From: Bremia lactucae
Lineage: Eukaryota > Oomycota > Peronosporomycetes > Peronosporales > Peronosporaceae
NCBI RefSeq assembly: GCF_004359215.1
Contig: NC_090613.1
Span: forward strand, 4,817,050 to 4,876,118
Reading direction: 5' to 3'
Length of the DNA stretch: 59,069 bases
Shown here: positions 9,044 to 19,432 of the stretch, piece by piece
Layout of the letters: each line of letters begins with the position of its first letter
How positions within the stretch are numbered: the first letter of the stretch is position 1
Position numbers and translations under genes: made by a program
The notes under the pieces: generated by a model
Seen by the model: only the letters and a program-made list of their open reading frames with translations
The model's database searches: none
What the model was told of the DNA's origin: nothing

Positions 9044-10337
9044 TTATCCGTCCTCGGAAGAAATCGCGTACTGATGGTACGGGCGGAATAGACAAACGTA
9101 AGACGTAGGATGCAAACGCATCCTACGTGGCAATTCTATTGTGTATGAATTGCCTTTGCGATTCAGTACACCGAATGGCCCAATGAAATTGGGTAGTACT
9201 TTACTGCTACCTACATTAGTGAGTACACGCTTAGGTAAGTTTTCCGTAGAGAGTAGAACTAAGTCATTAATTTTGAATGAAACAACATTTGCTCTTCCAT
9301 GTTTGTCTGCGTTCCGTTTCTGACGGTCCACTGCGTTAGCAATGGAATCCTGTACGAAAGGGACTACTGATTGTCGAGCCAGCAGAAATTCCTCTGCTGA
9401 CTCATTTGTTTTGTCTTTTTTAGTGCCCTTTGTGCGCACTGCCATGAGATCTTTCTCTTCTTCGATGTCGATTGCTTCGACATTGACTTTATTCGCGTCG
9501 TTGTTAACTTCGGCGCGTGATGAGCATGAGCTAGAAATGGTTTTGCTCGTGCGAGTCCGAGTCCATCCCCTCCCTTAAACTAGAGGATTCCTCTAATTGG
9601 GTGGGTATGCGTGGATCGCGTAAGCCATTCACGAAGAACGGTGTATGCGTTGTAGACGCATGCACCGAATTATTGATGGCGAATTTGACCATCGGTAAAA
9701 ACTCGCTTAATTCGGATATGATTGGACGTAACCTCGAAGTATCTCTTCGAGGACGCGATTTACGCGTTCTGTTTGACCATCCGTTTCTGGGTGATTGGAT
9801 GTTGACATAGTCAGCCGTGTTCCGAGAGATCGGAACAAGGATTGCCAGAACTCCGCCGTGAATCTCGGATCTCTATCCGAGCCCAGTTCACGAAGAAACC
9901 CGTGGAGTTTAAATACCGTGTCGATAACGACACAGGCACAGCCCGGAGCCGTGATCGACTCTGGTACTGCAACAAGATGTACCATCTTGCTGAATATGTC
10001 TACAAAAACAAAGATCCCATTGTTTTTGTGATCATCTTCGAAAATTCCGAAGACGAAGTCCATAGTTACGGACTGCCAACACTCTGCCGGAAGTGGTAGA
10101 GATTGGAGAGGTGCACGGGATGAAGGGCTAGGCTTCACCCGTTGACATACCTCGCGAGCACAAATGTACTTGCGCACAGACTGATACTGGCGGTGCTAGT
10201 AAAAGTCGCGACTTACTGTGAGATAAGTTTCTCATGTCCACTATTCCCACTTGTTGGTGCAACGTGACACTCATACAAGACGCGCAAGCGCAAATCATTG
10301 TGAGTTGGGACGACGACATATGGAGTGTCGCCGGCAA
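9044..10337 (-). pseudogene. pol: gypsy A2 integrase
   Basis: The core (10177-9707) reads REVCQRVKPSPSSRAPLQSL, MDFVFGIFEDD and GSDRDPRFTAEFWQSLFRSL, then HPETDGQTERVNRVLEEIL. It ends at the stop after QSYPN that A1 also has. The single-copy NNSVHASTTHTPFFVNG segment and the C-terminal tail (9445-9044: KDKTNESAEEFLLARQS, INDLVLLSTENLPKR, TIELPRRMRLHPTSYVCLF) follow. The tail is better preserved than in A1. Confidence 0.9.
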
Positions 10338-10349
10338 CGGCTGTGTAGT

Positions 10350-11800
10350 AGAGTTAGCCGTTGCATGTTGTGAATCGATCTGATGCCGATCGATATAAAG
10401 CCGTCAAATCTTTAAAATATTTATTGGATGGATTCATCAGATGATCCATTAAACGTAGAAGGACTTTATCTTCTGTGTAGGCTTTCTTTACGTCATCGAA
10501 CAAAGACCAGTTCACGGGGTAACCTACAAAGTCGAAATATCGTGTCAACGTCTTTGTTGACACGATATTTCGACTCCATGGGTTAATGACAGAACACTTG
10601 TAATGAGTGTTGCAACAGTGAGATTATTTTTACTGTTGGATTGCGCAGCTGGCCCGAAATCGGGTGGGCAACATAGCGCATCAGCGACGACATTAAGTCG
10701 TCCTAGTTTATATTCCACGGAGGAACTCATACTCCGCGAAGAAGAATAGCCACCTCGCCATTCTTTGCGAGAGGTGTGGGCTGTTTACGACCGTGCGTAA
10801 TGAAGAATGGTCCGATTCTACGATGAACGGTCTATCTCCGAGGAAACAGGCTCTAAATTTAGCCAGTGCATATTCTATGCCAAGGAGGTGCTTGTCATGC
10901 ATTGGGTAATATCGCTCAGCTGGTTGCAGCTGACGCGATTGGTAACTGACGAAGCGCTCCGCGACGTCTGTATCGTATTGCATTAATGCACAGCCGATTG
11001 CAAAATCGCTGGTGTCACAGACCACATGGAATGGTCTGTCCTGATCTGTAAAAGCCAAGATGGCGATTGCATCAAGCTTTGGTTTATACCTAAGGAGCGC
11101 TGACAATCAGCGTTCCTTAACCATTTCTTGTCTTATTTTAAGTGACGACAGAGATGAACTGTCGTCTCGGCACAATTGCGTGAGTACTTGTACGAGTACG
11201 CCGCTAATCCAAGAAAATTTTTAAGTTTCTTGACAGCGACTGAAATTGGCCAGTCGGTAACTGCCTTGATCTTTTTGGGATCATGGCGCACGCCGTGTTT
11301 ACCGACGATACACTCGAGAAGTGGTATTTCGCTTGCAGCGAATATACAATTCTTGAGATTTCCGTACAACTTATGCTTCGCATAAGTGTAAGAATCTGGC
11401 GAACGTAAGCTTGATGAATTTTCACGTCCGTCTTTCCGTCCATAGCCCGGCTATGGACGAATACATCGTCAAAATAACTCGGTGCGAATTCTCGCACCGG
11501 TCTCAACAAGTTCGTTACGCATCTGTTGAATGTTGCAGGGGCGTTACTTAGCCCATGTGGCATAAATAGCCATTCAGTATATTGAATGCGTGCACTATCC
11601 GCCACCCTCCTGTGGCCTTTCGCACACAGAAGGTCGGAGAGCTATGTGGGAGGTTGACTCCCTTACATGGCCCGCTTTTAATCGATCGATAAATTATTTA
11701 TCGATCGCAAGTACTTGTTCACGAGGCAGTGGCCACTGCTTCATGACACAGTACTTCGAGCCCGGTTTGAGCTCGATCTAATGTCGAGTGCCTTTATCCT
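10350..11800 (-). pseudogene. pol: gypsy A2 reverse transcriptase and RNase H with internal losses
   Basis: RT is represented by FCVRKATGG-like sequence near 11,640. That runs directly into ARIQYTEWLFMPHGLSNAPA and the intact palm motif SYFDDVFVHSRA (11605-11204). The segment between, which carries the first catalytic Asp, is missing. RNase H (11106-10545) has VVCDTSDFAIGCALMQYDTD, YPMHDKHLLGIEYAL and SDHSSLRTVV in two frames. A 19-bp fold-back (10531-10574) lies just after RNase H. Confidence 0.85.
10531..10574. repeat. perfect 19-bp fold-back inverted repeat
   Basis: GTCGAAATATCGTGTCAAC (10531-10549) is followed by a 6-base loop and its exact reverse complement (10556-10574). It interrupts the pol linker between RNase H and integrase, where A1 has no such palindrome. 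Confidence 0.95.
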
Positions 11801-12560
11801 TAGGCAACTCGCATGGAACTGCTTCAGAGAATACATCCCTGGATTCCATTTAATCCTCGTGTAGAGAATTCCCCTTGAGTGACTTCCAAGATTGAGTAGT
11901 GTATATCTCAATCCGAGTCTTCACATCGAGGACACTTTCGTCCATCGATGAGCTGCTGAGAACCAGTTCGTTCTCTACAAAAATTATAGCTGACAGAATA
12001 TCGGCTACATTCGTCCTCTGTGACGAGTACGCAGATCTGCTTGAATCTGCCGCTATGCAAATTACTCAAGGAACGTTTAGATTCTAGGGTTGGTAATTGA
12101 GTTATCCCAGAAGTTAACTTCGGAGGTGCACACAGATCAAGAGTATAAGCGCCTACTCTTGAACCGTCATTAACCAAGACATTCCATGTCTCAGTTTCTT
12201 CCTGGTATATATCCACAGGCTGCCAAGGGATCTATTCCTCGGGATGCTGAAGTCTAGTCACTTAAGCATTAATTATTTGAGGAGCTTTCTTGTCAAGTAC
12301 ACGGGGTTATTCCCTCAACGTCTTTCGACTGTGATTGCGCTATCACCGTCGGGTCTTCTACGGTCGACTCTCTACTCGACCTAGGATCATCGTGTTGTTC
12401 ATTTGGACAACCGGTATCTTCCTTGAATGTCGCCCGCTAGGCGTACATTCATGTCTCAATCCACTCGACGTATTCGAGTGGTGGACCTTCGGCGCTGCCT
12501 GTGCATTCGCACAGCCACCGGCAGCTGACTCCACAGTGTGATTAGATATCACACTGTGAA
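11801..12560 (-). pseudogene. pol: gypsy A2 linker between protease and RT
   Basis: No conserved catalytic motif is visible. The stretch is where the family has its protease-RT linker. Scattered short open pieces on the minus strand (12216-11908 and 12552-12358) are probably frameshifted remains. I see no separate gene. Confidence 0.45.
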
Positions 12561-12561
12561 C

Positions 12562-13152
12562 TTATGCAGTCATACTAACGACCGTACCAGAAGTGAGGCC
12601 ATCGCACTCACTCGTAGTACATCCACACGCTTGTGGACGCTCCAAGACGTTCATCAGATGGCCATCTGATGAACAAGTGGCAGGCATCTTAACGGATCGA
12701 TGCTGCCAGCTGATTCTTGGCTCGTACTTTCTGAGCCAAGGTAAACCTAGAATTACAACAAATTTGTCAACCAAATCCAGTACGATGAAATCTTCATCAT
12801 ACTGCGAATCTCTTAACGTGTAGTGAAACTTTACTACGCGTTTCCATACTGTTATCGATGCTCCTGTCGCTAGACGCACCGTCATCCTCGTTGGAGGGAT
12901 GTCGCGCTCAACATATTTAAGCCTACGACCCTCTAGCGACTGGCGACGAATAAAGTTATTCGACGCTCCACAGTCCACTAGGGCTCTAAGTGACAAATCA
13001 TTTGTCACTTTTAATTTCAAGATGATGAGGGATACCTCATCACCAGATGCAGAGACACATAATGATTGTGTGTCTGGAGCAACTTTAATCAAGAGATTTG
13101 CAAATTCTCTTGAGGTTGCTGAATCAGTTGTGTCTGGAGCAACTTTAATCAA
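12562..13152 (-). pseudogene. pol: gypsy A2 aspartic protease
   Basis: The 196-codon frame contains the retropepsin active site in a DCGAS context (LRALVDCGASNNFI), then MTVRLATGASITVW, and VVILGLPWLRKYEPRISW, the family's second conserved block. The first 20 residues are repeated because of a perfect 60-bp tandem duplication (13071-13190). This is among the best preserved protease frames in the window. Confidence 0.85.
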
Positions 13153-13190
13153 GAGATTTGCAAATTCTCTTGAGGTTGCTGAATCAGTTG
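13071..13190. repeat. perfect 60-bp tandem duplication at the protease N-terminus
   Basis: The 60 bases 13071-13130 (TGTCTGGAGCAACTTTAATC...) are repeated without change at 13131-13190. Sixty bases is 20 codons, so the frame is kept and the peptide SREFANLLIKVAPDT appears twice. Confidence 0.97.
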
Positions 13191-13203
13191 GGCATTGCGC
13201 CCC

Positions 13204-14317
13204 CTACTGACCCCGACCGTTTTTTGGCGGTCTGCCTCGCTGTTGCGATTTCGCAACAACGTCGGACCCGCGACATTTGCCCTTTTTGGCATTCGGTTCA
13301 TTATTACGTTCAGTACCTCTCGGTACTGGGCGTGGAGCACTACACTCATAAGCGTAGTGCTCTAACTTTTGACAGCGATTGCATTTCTGCAATCGCTTGT
13401 TGTTCGAAAAGCGAGGTTTCTCGCTTTCGACATAAGAGAGGTCCATAGGTTCTGGACCTCCCTATTCGTGTCGTCTTGGAGGACGATACGATGACGAACT
13501 AGCTTGAGCCTGCCTCAAGCTAAAGTCCTCCTGTTTCGCAACGGATATTGCTTCTTCAAGCGTATCCAGTTCTAAGCGGAACAGGTGGGTCTTTACGGGA
13601 CCATCCGTTAGACCTAGCATGAACACTGTTATCAACGTGTTTTCATGAACTGGGTTTGTTCAAAATACAACTCGCAAAGAGTCGAATGTGTTGGGCATAA
13701 GCGTGAACATCACGCTTGCCTTGCTTGAGTTTCAGAAGCTCTCATCAAGCTCTGAGCTACAGCCATAGGCGGTTCAAATGTCTGTTTGAGCCGGGCTTTA
13801 AAAGCCTCTAGCGACCCAAAGACGTATGAATCGCGCAGCTTAAGGCCTAGTGCCCAAGTTTTGGCACGACCTGCCAAATTTGACTGAGCAAATGCGACTT
13901 TAAGTTGCTCGTCGACGATGCGACGAGCACGTATGGCATCGTCCAACTCGACAAACCATCTTAAGAGAGAATCTTCTTCGACTCCCCTATACTTAGAAAT
14001 GTCAATCTTTAAGGTTTCCGGACGACGCGTGTGCGTCATCCCAGATACAGGGGTCTGTACCCAACAGTCTGCCTGTTGAGAGCCTTGCTGATTAAGTAAG
14101 GCTATTTTCACCTTCGCCTCGTCAAGTTCATGTTGTATGAAGTTTGCGATGGCTGAATGGAGGGCATCCCATCCAAACCGGACAGCATTGCCAGGATGAC
14201 ATCATTCCCTACGGTCGAACTGATTTGTTCGACCGCACTCCTTTCTGTGTCACTTAGAAAGGAGTAGTTATCACGCAAAAAGTGATGCGTATTTCCATTA
14301 TCATCTGACATGTCCAT
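13204..14317 (-). pseudogene. gag: gypsy A2 gag and zinc knuckle
   Basis: The N-terminal piece starts MDMSDDNGNTHHFLRDNY (14317-14108). It shifts frame into MKIALLNQQGSQQADC, which continues as the gag domain (TLKIDISKYRGVEEDSLL, RWFVELDDAIRARRI, WALGLKLRDSYVFGS) and ends at 13710. The C-terminal piece (13446-13204) begins MDLSYVESEKPRF and has a CX2CX4HX4C knuckle (CNRCQKLEHYAYEC), then a basic tail. The gap 13,450-13,709 is frame-disrupted gag. Confidence 0.88.
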
Positions 14318-14384
14318 GTTAAATTATAAAACTGTGGTCCTTGGACGGACTACAAAGTGGTACCAGGTTTAACGGGGCACTGCC

Positions 14385-14409
14385 GACTTGTAGTGCTTCA
14401 CTACAAGTC
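14385..14409 (-). other. perfect leader hairpin of gypsy A2
   Basis: GACTTGTAGTG and CACTACAAGTC form 11 perfect pairs around a 3-base loop (AAG on the element's strand). It lies about 55-80 bases after the LTR end, at the same offset as the hairpins of A1 (4480-4504) and A4 (52340-52360), although the stem sequences differ. Confidence 0.7.
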
Positions 14410-14484
14410 CCATTTGCCCTGCTTCAGTCAAGTGTTGACCACACATCACTTCACGTACACTAGTACGTGCAGAGGAAGACTCTC

Positions 14485-15560
14485 TCCAGATTGGACATGT
14501 CCACCGCGGATTATCCGCTGACCGATGGTCATACTGAACGTGTCAATTGCGTCATTGAAGACGTTTAACGCAGTGTGTGCTCAGACACCAAAGCGCTGGA
14601 GCTCAATGCTCCCAGTGATGCATTTTAAGTTAAATAACGCTATCCATGCCTCTACAGGCTATACTCCATTCTATGTCAACGGTCGCACCCACCCACGCGT
14701 TCCTTTAACGATACCACTGCGTGGATCAGGGCTTGGTGGGGGAGATTTAGCCGATAGGCTTGCTGATATCAGCCCTGTTACCGTTCGGAAACAAGTGAGC
14801 GAGTTCCTCGCGACGCGATTTAGTGTCTTAAGACATGAAAGGGACACGATCGCTGATAGCCAAGACAAATAAAAAGAACAAGCAGATGCCAAAGGCCGAA
14901 GCTGTATTAATTCTTATGTGGTCGGAGACCGAGTTTTATTGAACACTAAAAATCTCTCTACTAACTTGGTTTCCGTGGCCTTCAAGACCAAATTGCGCCC
15001 GCGTTTTTTCGGACTATTTACGGTCGTGGCCAAGAAGGGCCTAGCTTATACGCTTAACCTTGCTAGCAAGCTGCGTACACACTCACTGTTCTACGTGGCT
15101 TACTTAAGCCATATCGGGACCCTTCCCACGTGGACTTAAAGGCGCTTGCGCTGAAACAGGCGATGGTGCTGCATCCTTACCAGAATATTAGCTGGCCCTT
15201 CAATCGAGGTTGCTGACGCTCCTGCATCGAAAGTCGGTTCTGAAACGGCTCAAAAGAGTTCTCAACGCAAGCATGGCTCTCACGAAGACGTTAAACCGTG
15301 CTTTAAAGCATCAAATGCTTCCGTCGAGATTTCAGCCCCCTTCCGCACTGCTTGATGCGCGAGAGAACCTTCAGTTTCACGTGGACAAACTTTTAAAGCG
15401 ACGTCGTCGCAAAGTTAATACCAGTATCTAATGAAGTGGCTGGGGTACAACTCTTCTATAAACTCTTGGGAGTTTATGGAACCTCTTCGGCAAGATTGCC
15501 GGTATGCCGCTGACGTTTTTGAGCGCCAAGCTCAGGGTCAACTCGCGTCAAACGACGCTT
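14485..15560 (+). pseudogene. pol: gypsy family E integrase C-terminus and chromodomain
   Basis: Plus-strand sequence reads STADYPLTDGHTERVN, then (14525-14872) NNAIHASTGYTPFYVNGRTH and GGGDLADRLADISPVTV. The integrase tail follows (14918-15139: VVGDRVLLNTKNLSTNLVS, KLRPRFFGLFTVVAKKGLAY). A chromodomain-like end at 15,355-15,545 (NLQFHVDKLLKRRRR, LMKWLGYNSSINSWEFMEPL) closes it. At least three stops or frameshifts interrupt it. The PFYVNGRTHPRVPL context differs from family A, so I treat it as a separate family. Confidence 0.8.
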
Positions 15561-16039
15561 CCGACCACTAGAAGTGGGATTAGGTGTATTTATTGTCTCA
15601 GTGCGTCTTGGATCCATGGTTGCACGGTGAATCGAAGCACTGAAATATCGGCTAGACCTTTTTTCGTTTTGTGGCATGAATGCCGAATGTAACTGGCCTT
15701 TGGTCTTAAGCTTGACAAAATTAGAGCAAAGCTTCCGTTCCAAACAAACATCAGCCTCATACGCAGTCTCTCTGATATTCCAAATATTGCGGAGGCGGCG
15801 GGCCCAATGGAACAAGTTCTCAAATGAGACTTCGTTTCACTTCTTGTTTCGTTCAAAACCAAATGATCAGAATTTCCATCATTGAGGACATTGAAGCCCC
15901 CAGGTGCTTGATCACATAAACACATTAGATACTGACCTCGCGTCACTACCTTTGGCGTAAGGTATCGCTCATGAAGAGCGTCGCGAGCAGCGATCTTGTT
16001 CGGCATCCTCACCGGATCACCGTAAGTCCAGATGGCCAA
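15474..16039 (-). pseudogene. unidentified coding-like segment antisense to gypsy E
   Basis: Two overlapping minus-strand frames (16039-15590 and 15815-15474) look like one frameshifted reading. It includes PGGFNVLNDGNSDHLVLNE, WARRLRNIWNIRETAYEAD, and a basic end (SGRKRRLTRVDPELGAQKRQ). I do not recognise the family. The position, just 3' of a chromodomain and on the opposite strand, is the same as that of the antisense ORFs of families A and B, but I see no shared motif. A fragment of an unrelated transposon is equally possible. Confidence 0.35.
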
Positions 16040-16129
16040 ACTATGACCGCAATCCCTTTAAGACGCTCTGCCGCACTAAGCGGGGTGAATCTGTATTCCC
16101 TATGAGCTATAGCTTCGGATTAAGCTGAT

Positions 16130-16500
16130 GGAGATGTCCGTTGACTCCGCCTTGTTCTTAACAGAACGGCAAAAAAGTGGCTATCGACATAAACTCGGAG
16201 GTAGAGCGATGGAGTGGGTACTATCGTGCAAAGGATTCGCAGAAACAGCAAATGACTAGCATGTTTGAACGGCCTGATCAGGCTTTTCGCATGCGAGCAC
16301 GTCTCCTAGCGACTCGACAGGGTAAACGAACCCTAGGGGACTTTTTCCAGGACTTGGGAACTCTCATTAAATCTATGCATCAAGACCCGGTACAAGATGC
16401 GATTGTCGTAACAATCATTATGGGGGGGGGTCAATGAGGGCGTTGCCCGGACGGAATTATTCCGATCTTATCCTGCTACTTTCGAAGACGAGACACACTA
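16130..16500 (+). pseudogene. gag: gypsy family D gag fragment
   Basis: The frame at 16177-16437 reads TSMFERPDQAFRMRARLLAT, RQGKRTLGDFFQDLGTLIKS and DPVQDAIVVTIIMGG. It is homologous to the better preserved gag at 47,326-47,709. It is the retrotransposon capsid-type gag domain. A run of G (16,424-16,433) ends the frame. Confidence 0.8.
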
Positions 16501-16504
16501 TCCT

Positions 16505-16660
16505 GATGTTTTACCTCGAGGTCTGGTCTGTGCGATAACACGTCAGCTAAATATTCGACTTATTCGGATTGTATTCAACTTTGAAATTAATTAAAAAAAG
16601 AATTTAAGCCATCTTACCATTCTAGGCGAGAGGTGCGGTAAGTTTATTGCGGTGCGTAAA
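16505..16660 (-). pseudogene. small gypsy RNase H remnant
   Basis: The sequence TTTTACCTCGAGGTCTGGTC...GGTGCGGTAAGTTTATTGCGG matches the RNase H end of family B at 26,100-26,250 and about 58,760-58,910, which read on the minus strand. Only this short piece is present. Confidence 0.6.
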
Positions 16661-16674
16661 ATGCCTACGAGTAC

Positions 16675-16870
16675 TACCAGGTATAGGGGAGCTACCTCGC
16701 GCCTTAAGTCAGAGGAAGACTTATAGACTCAGAGAATTTCTTAGCTCTATACGGCTAATGGGTTTAACAACTCAGGGAGTCGTATAAGCTATTAAAGCTT
16801 AATGAATTCTAGTTTAAGAGATTCAGGGGTTCGTAGAACCAATTGGCAACTAGTGCCCAAGATTCCGAGG
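16675..16870 (-). repeat. LTR-D fragment in inverted orientation
   Basis: The segment AGACTTATAGACTCAGAGAATTTC...CCAATTGGCAACTAGTGCCC is the reverse complement of the second half of LTR-D (17,880-18,060). It stands head to head with the forward copy that starts at 16,909. Confidence 0.75.
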
Positions 16871-17107
16871 GGATCTTTATCTTATATGGGTCCTTTCTCA
16901 CGCTCATTGTAATAGGGCACACGTCGGTTGGAGAACCGTTGTTGTGGTACATTACTTTATGGGCAAAATACCCTTTTATCATATTCTAAAAAGTTAATTA
17001 CTTAAAATTCATTTATTATGGGTAACAAATGTGGTCGCCGCCAGATATAAATCTGGCGGCCGAAATCTATTTTTAAAATTAGATAGGTAAGGTTTAAGGT
17101 TAAATAA

Positions 17108-17470
17108 CTAAATAAAGTGCAGTTCCTCTTTTGATCTTAAAGCGTTAAGTGCCTTCCTAAGGCTTGCGCATTGATCTGTAAGAGATAGAAGCCTTTCTAA
17201 GGAATATACTTTCGATATTTCTGCAGCTCGACGAGCTTTTTCGTCTATGAAGATTGCCCGCTCTTGCTCTTCATCGAGCGGATTCGTGATGATGTTGGAC
17301 TCAGGATCCCGTGTCCTGCTCAATGCAGTTAAGACATCAGCGGCAACACGTTCTGGGAACGGATTCGGGGCCCACCGACGTTCATCCGGGGAGAAGGCAT
17401 GTAAGAACGAAGCTCTTGTTCCTCATCGTCGAGGAAGGTGCTAATAGTCTGTGACCTACGCTTGATTGTC
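17108..17470 (-). pseudogene. antisense acidic/helical ORF fragment in the short D element
   Basis: The minus strand reads DDEEQELRSYMPSP and, after a frame change, LSRTRDPESNIITNPLDEEQ, AIFIDEKARRAAEISKVYS. This is charged and probably helical. It lies immediately 5' of the polypurine tract and opposite to the element, the place where families A and B keep their antisense ORFs. No family recognised; the last part runs into LTR sequence. Confidence 0.35.
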
Positions 17471-17584
17471 GTGGGACAAAGGAAAGAAAACACACAACCA
17501 AACGGTAAGCTGTTTAGGATTCAACCTCAAGGAGGAAATGAAGCGAATGTTGTCACCCGGTGTCAACAGTCTGATGGGGGAGGG

Positions 17585-18066
17585 TGTAATGGGGCACACA
17601 TCGGTTGGGGTACCGTTGTTGTGGTACATTTACCGTATGGGTAACATACCCTTTTATTCTATTCTAGAATAGTCAATTACCTAAGTCCCATTTACTATAA
17701 GTAACAAATGTGGTCGCCGCCAGATATATATATGGCGGCCGATATCTATTTTTAAATTAGCTAAGGTAAGGTTTTAGATTAAATCATTAAATAAAGTGCA
17801 GTTTTCCTTTTGATCTTAAAGCGTCAAGTGCCTTCCTAAGGCTGGCGGATTGATCTGTAAAAGATAGCCTTTTTAAGGTATATATATATTGGGCACTAGT
17901 TGCAACTTGGTTCTACGAACTCCTACATCTCTTGAACTAGGACACTTAAGCTTTAATAGCTTGTACGACTCCCTGAGTTGTTAAACCTATTAGTTCTATC
18001 GAGCTAAGAGACTCTCTGAGTCTAAAACTCTTCCTCTGACTTTAGGAGTGAGGCAGCTCTGCTACA
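17585..18066 (+). repeat. complete LTR of gypsy family D (482 bp)
   Basis: It begins TGTAATGGGGCACACATCGG and ends GCTCTGCTACA, preceded by the polypurine tract GATGGGGGAGGG. Partial copies occur at 16,909-17,215, 46,480-46,917 and, inverted, at 16,675-16,870 and 38,315-38,711. A CCGCCAGATATAT...GGCGGCC palindromic block near its middle is shared by all copies that reach it. Confidence 0.85.
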
Positions 18067-19432
18067 GTCAGTTCTCCTCACCAAGATTACTTTGCTTCAC
18101 GGCTGCACTAATATCAATCCGATCATTTATTATTTTTGGCGCTCTATATCCCGCAAGTGGTGGCATTACGCTGGCTTGTTCCATAAAACTTCGTTAGTAA
18201 CTCAAGCATCACACGGCGAAAGGTTCACCCTTAAGACTATTTTTGCTACCGGAAAAAGCGCTAGATTACATAAAACTTACTAGCATTTTTTGAAAGCCAA
18301 TGGCATGAAAAACTTTCTGATAAGACAAAAAATTATATTGTTTAATTGGAGCAAGCGCGAATTCTTGTTACAAATCAAATTATTACTAGCCAGGATACTA
18401 TAGTTCGCATCAAATTTTTCATCTGGCTTCGGATTGTCGGATTATGTCTTGTCAAAGAATGTTTTATTTGGTAGTAGTGCTAGAGCACAAAACATTGACC
18501 TTAAAAAAACCTTAGGAATTTGATGAATACACCACATTTGTTCTAAATACACTACACCACACCGCGCGCAAACTCCACCACCGCTCAACAATCTACATTT
18601 ACATTTGAATTGATAAGGCGTATACATCTAAACTCAAATGGAGAAGGCTCGTCTAGGTCCATGCACCGTATCGTAAATCCAAACATCCTGAACAAGAAAA
18701 TATACCATAATTAATTTTTTTTAATGATCAAGCCTATTCTGGATGCGCTGCAGCCAAAGTTGGTCTCCGCAACACTGGAATGTCTCAGCCAAAGAGTATT
18801 ACAGGTGAAATTAGATGATGTGCAGCAAGCTCTGCAGCTCTCAAATGATTCTCATCTACATGCAATAACGTGATTTCAATGCGGCAAGCCCCCGAAGTAT
18901 AGGCTACAAAAGCTATAGCATTATTTTCATCAGTAAAAATGATAGGCAAGCTTACAAGCTTGCAAACACTCATTGGTGCTTGAAATCAGTTGTTCGACGG
19001 CATTGTATTCTGCTGTTTTTATGCCGTGGAAGACAAGCCTCAAGCACTGTAGTGCCTTGACTGAGCCCTTGTTGCAGAACAACTGGACGCAAAGTATCAC
19101 AGGAGGTTGGCTTCATTGGCTATTCCTCCGCTCCGCAAATGAAACGCAAGTGCATGGAAAGCACAATGGTCACCGACAGGTACGTCAGTCACCTTTGAAA
19201 CAAGATGACGCCAATCAAATTTCGTTACTAGTGCGCATCCTCCATTTATTTCGGGAGTGAGGGGGAGAGTGTACGTATCTGATAGCCCCAGAGAACCCAG
19301 AAATTTTCAGGCTGCCAACACAGGTCCTTACCTTTTGTTTCTAAACCTCGTTCAGGTTCTGCGTCAATTGCGAGGAACAAGGTGTGACAATTTTTTTGCT
19401 GACTTTTATCCCATTCTTTGCAACACACACAG
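18067..19432. other. no confident gene; possible retroelement RNase H remnant
   Basis: The region has only short ORFs. A 62-codon minus ORF (18973-18785) reads LVSLPIIFTDENNAIAFVAY and, just upstream in another frame, TAEYNAVEQLISSTNECLQ. These weakly recall a copia RNase H, but the similarity is too low to name. I see no other gene or repeat. Confidence 0.35.

Larger units (their letters stand above)
9020..14484 (-). mobile_element. Ty3/gypsy retrotransposon A2, nearly complete internal region
   Basis: On the minus strand, from the 5' leader at 14,463, the order is gag, zinc knuckle, protease, RT, RNase H, integrase and integrase tail. It belongs to the same family as A1 but points the other way. 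The 3' end is cut at 9,019 by the copia element, so the chromodomain, antisense ORF and 3' LTR are missing. Only about 20 bp of the 5' LTR remain (14,464-14,484) before an unrelated gypsy integrase begins. All domains contain frameshifts. Confidence 0.92.
16909..18066 (+). mobile_element. short deletion derivative of a gypsy D element
   Basis: A partial LTR-D (16,909 to about 17,215, TGTAATAGGGCACACGTCGG...) is followed by about 370 bp of internal DNA, a polypurine run (GATGGGGGAGGG) and a full LTR-D. The internal part encodes no gag or pol on the plus strand, so the unit could move only with help from other copies. No matching target duplication was seen. Confidence 0.6.
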
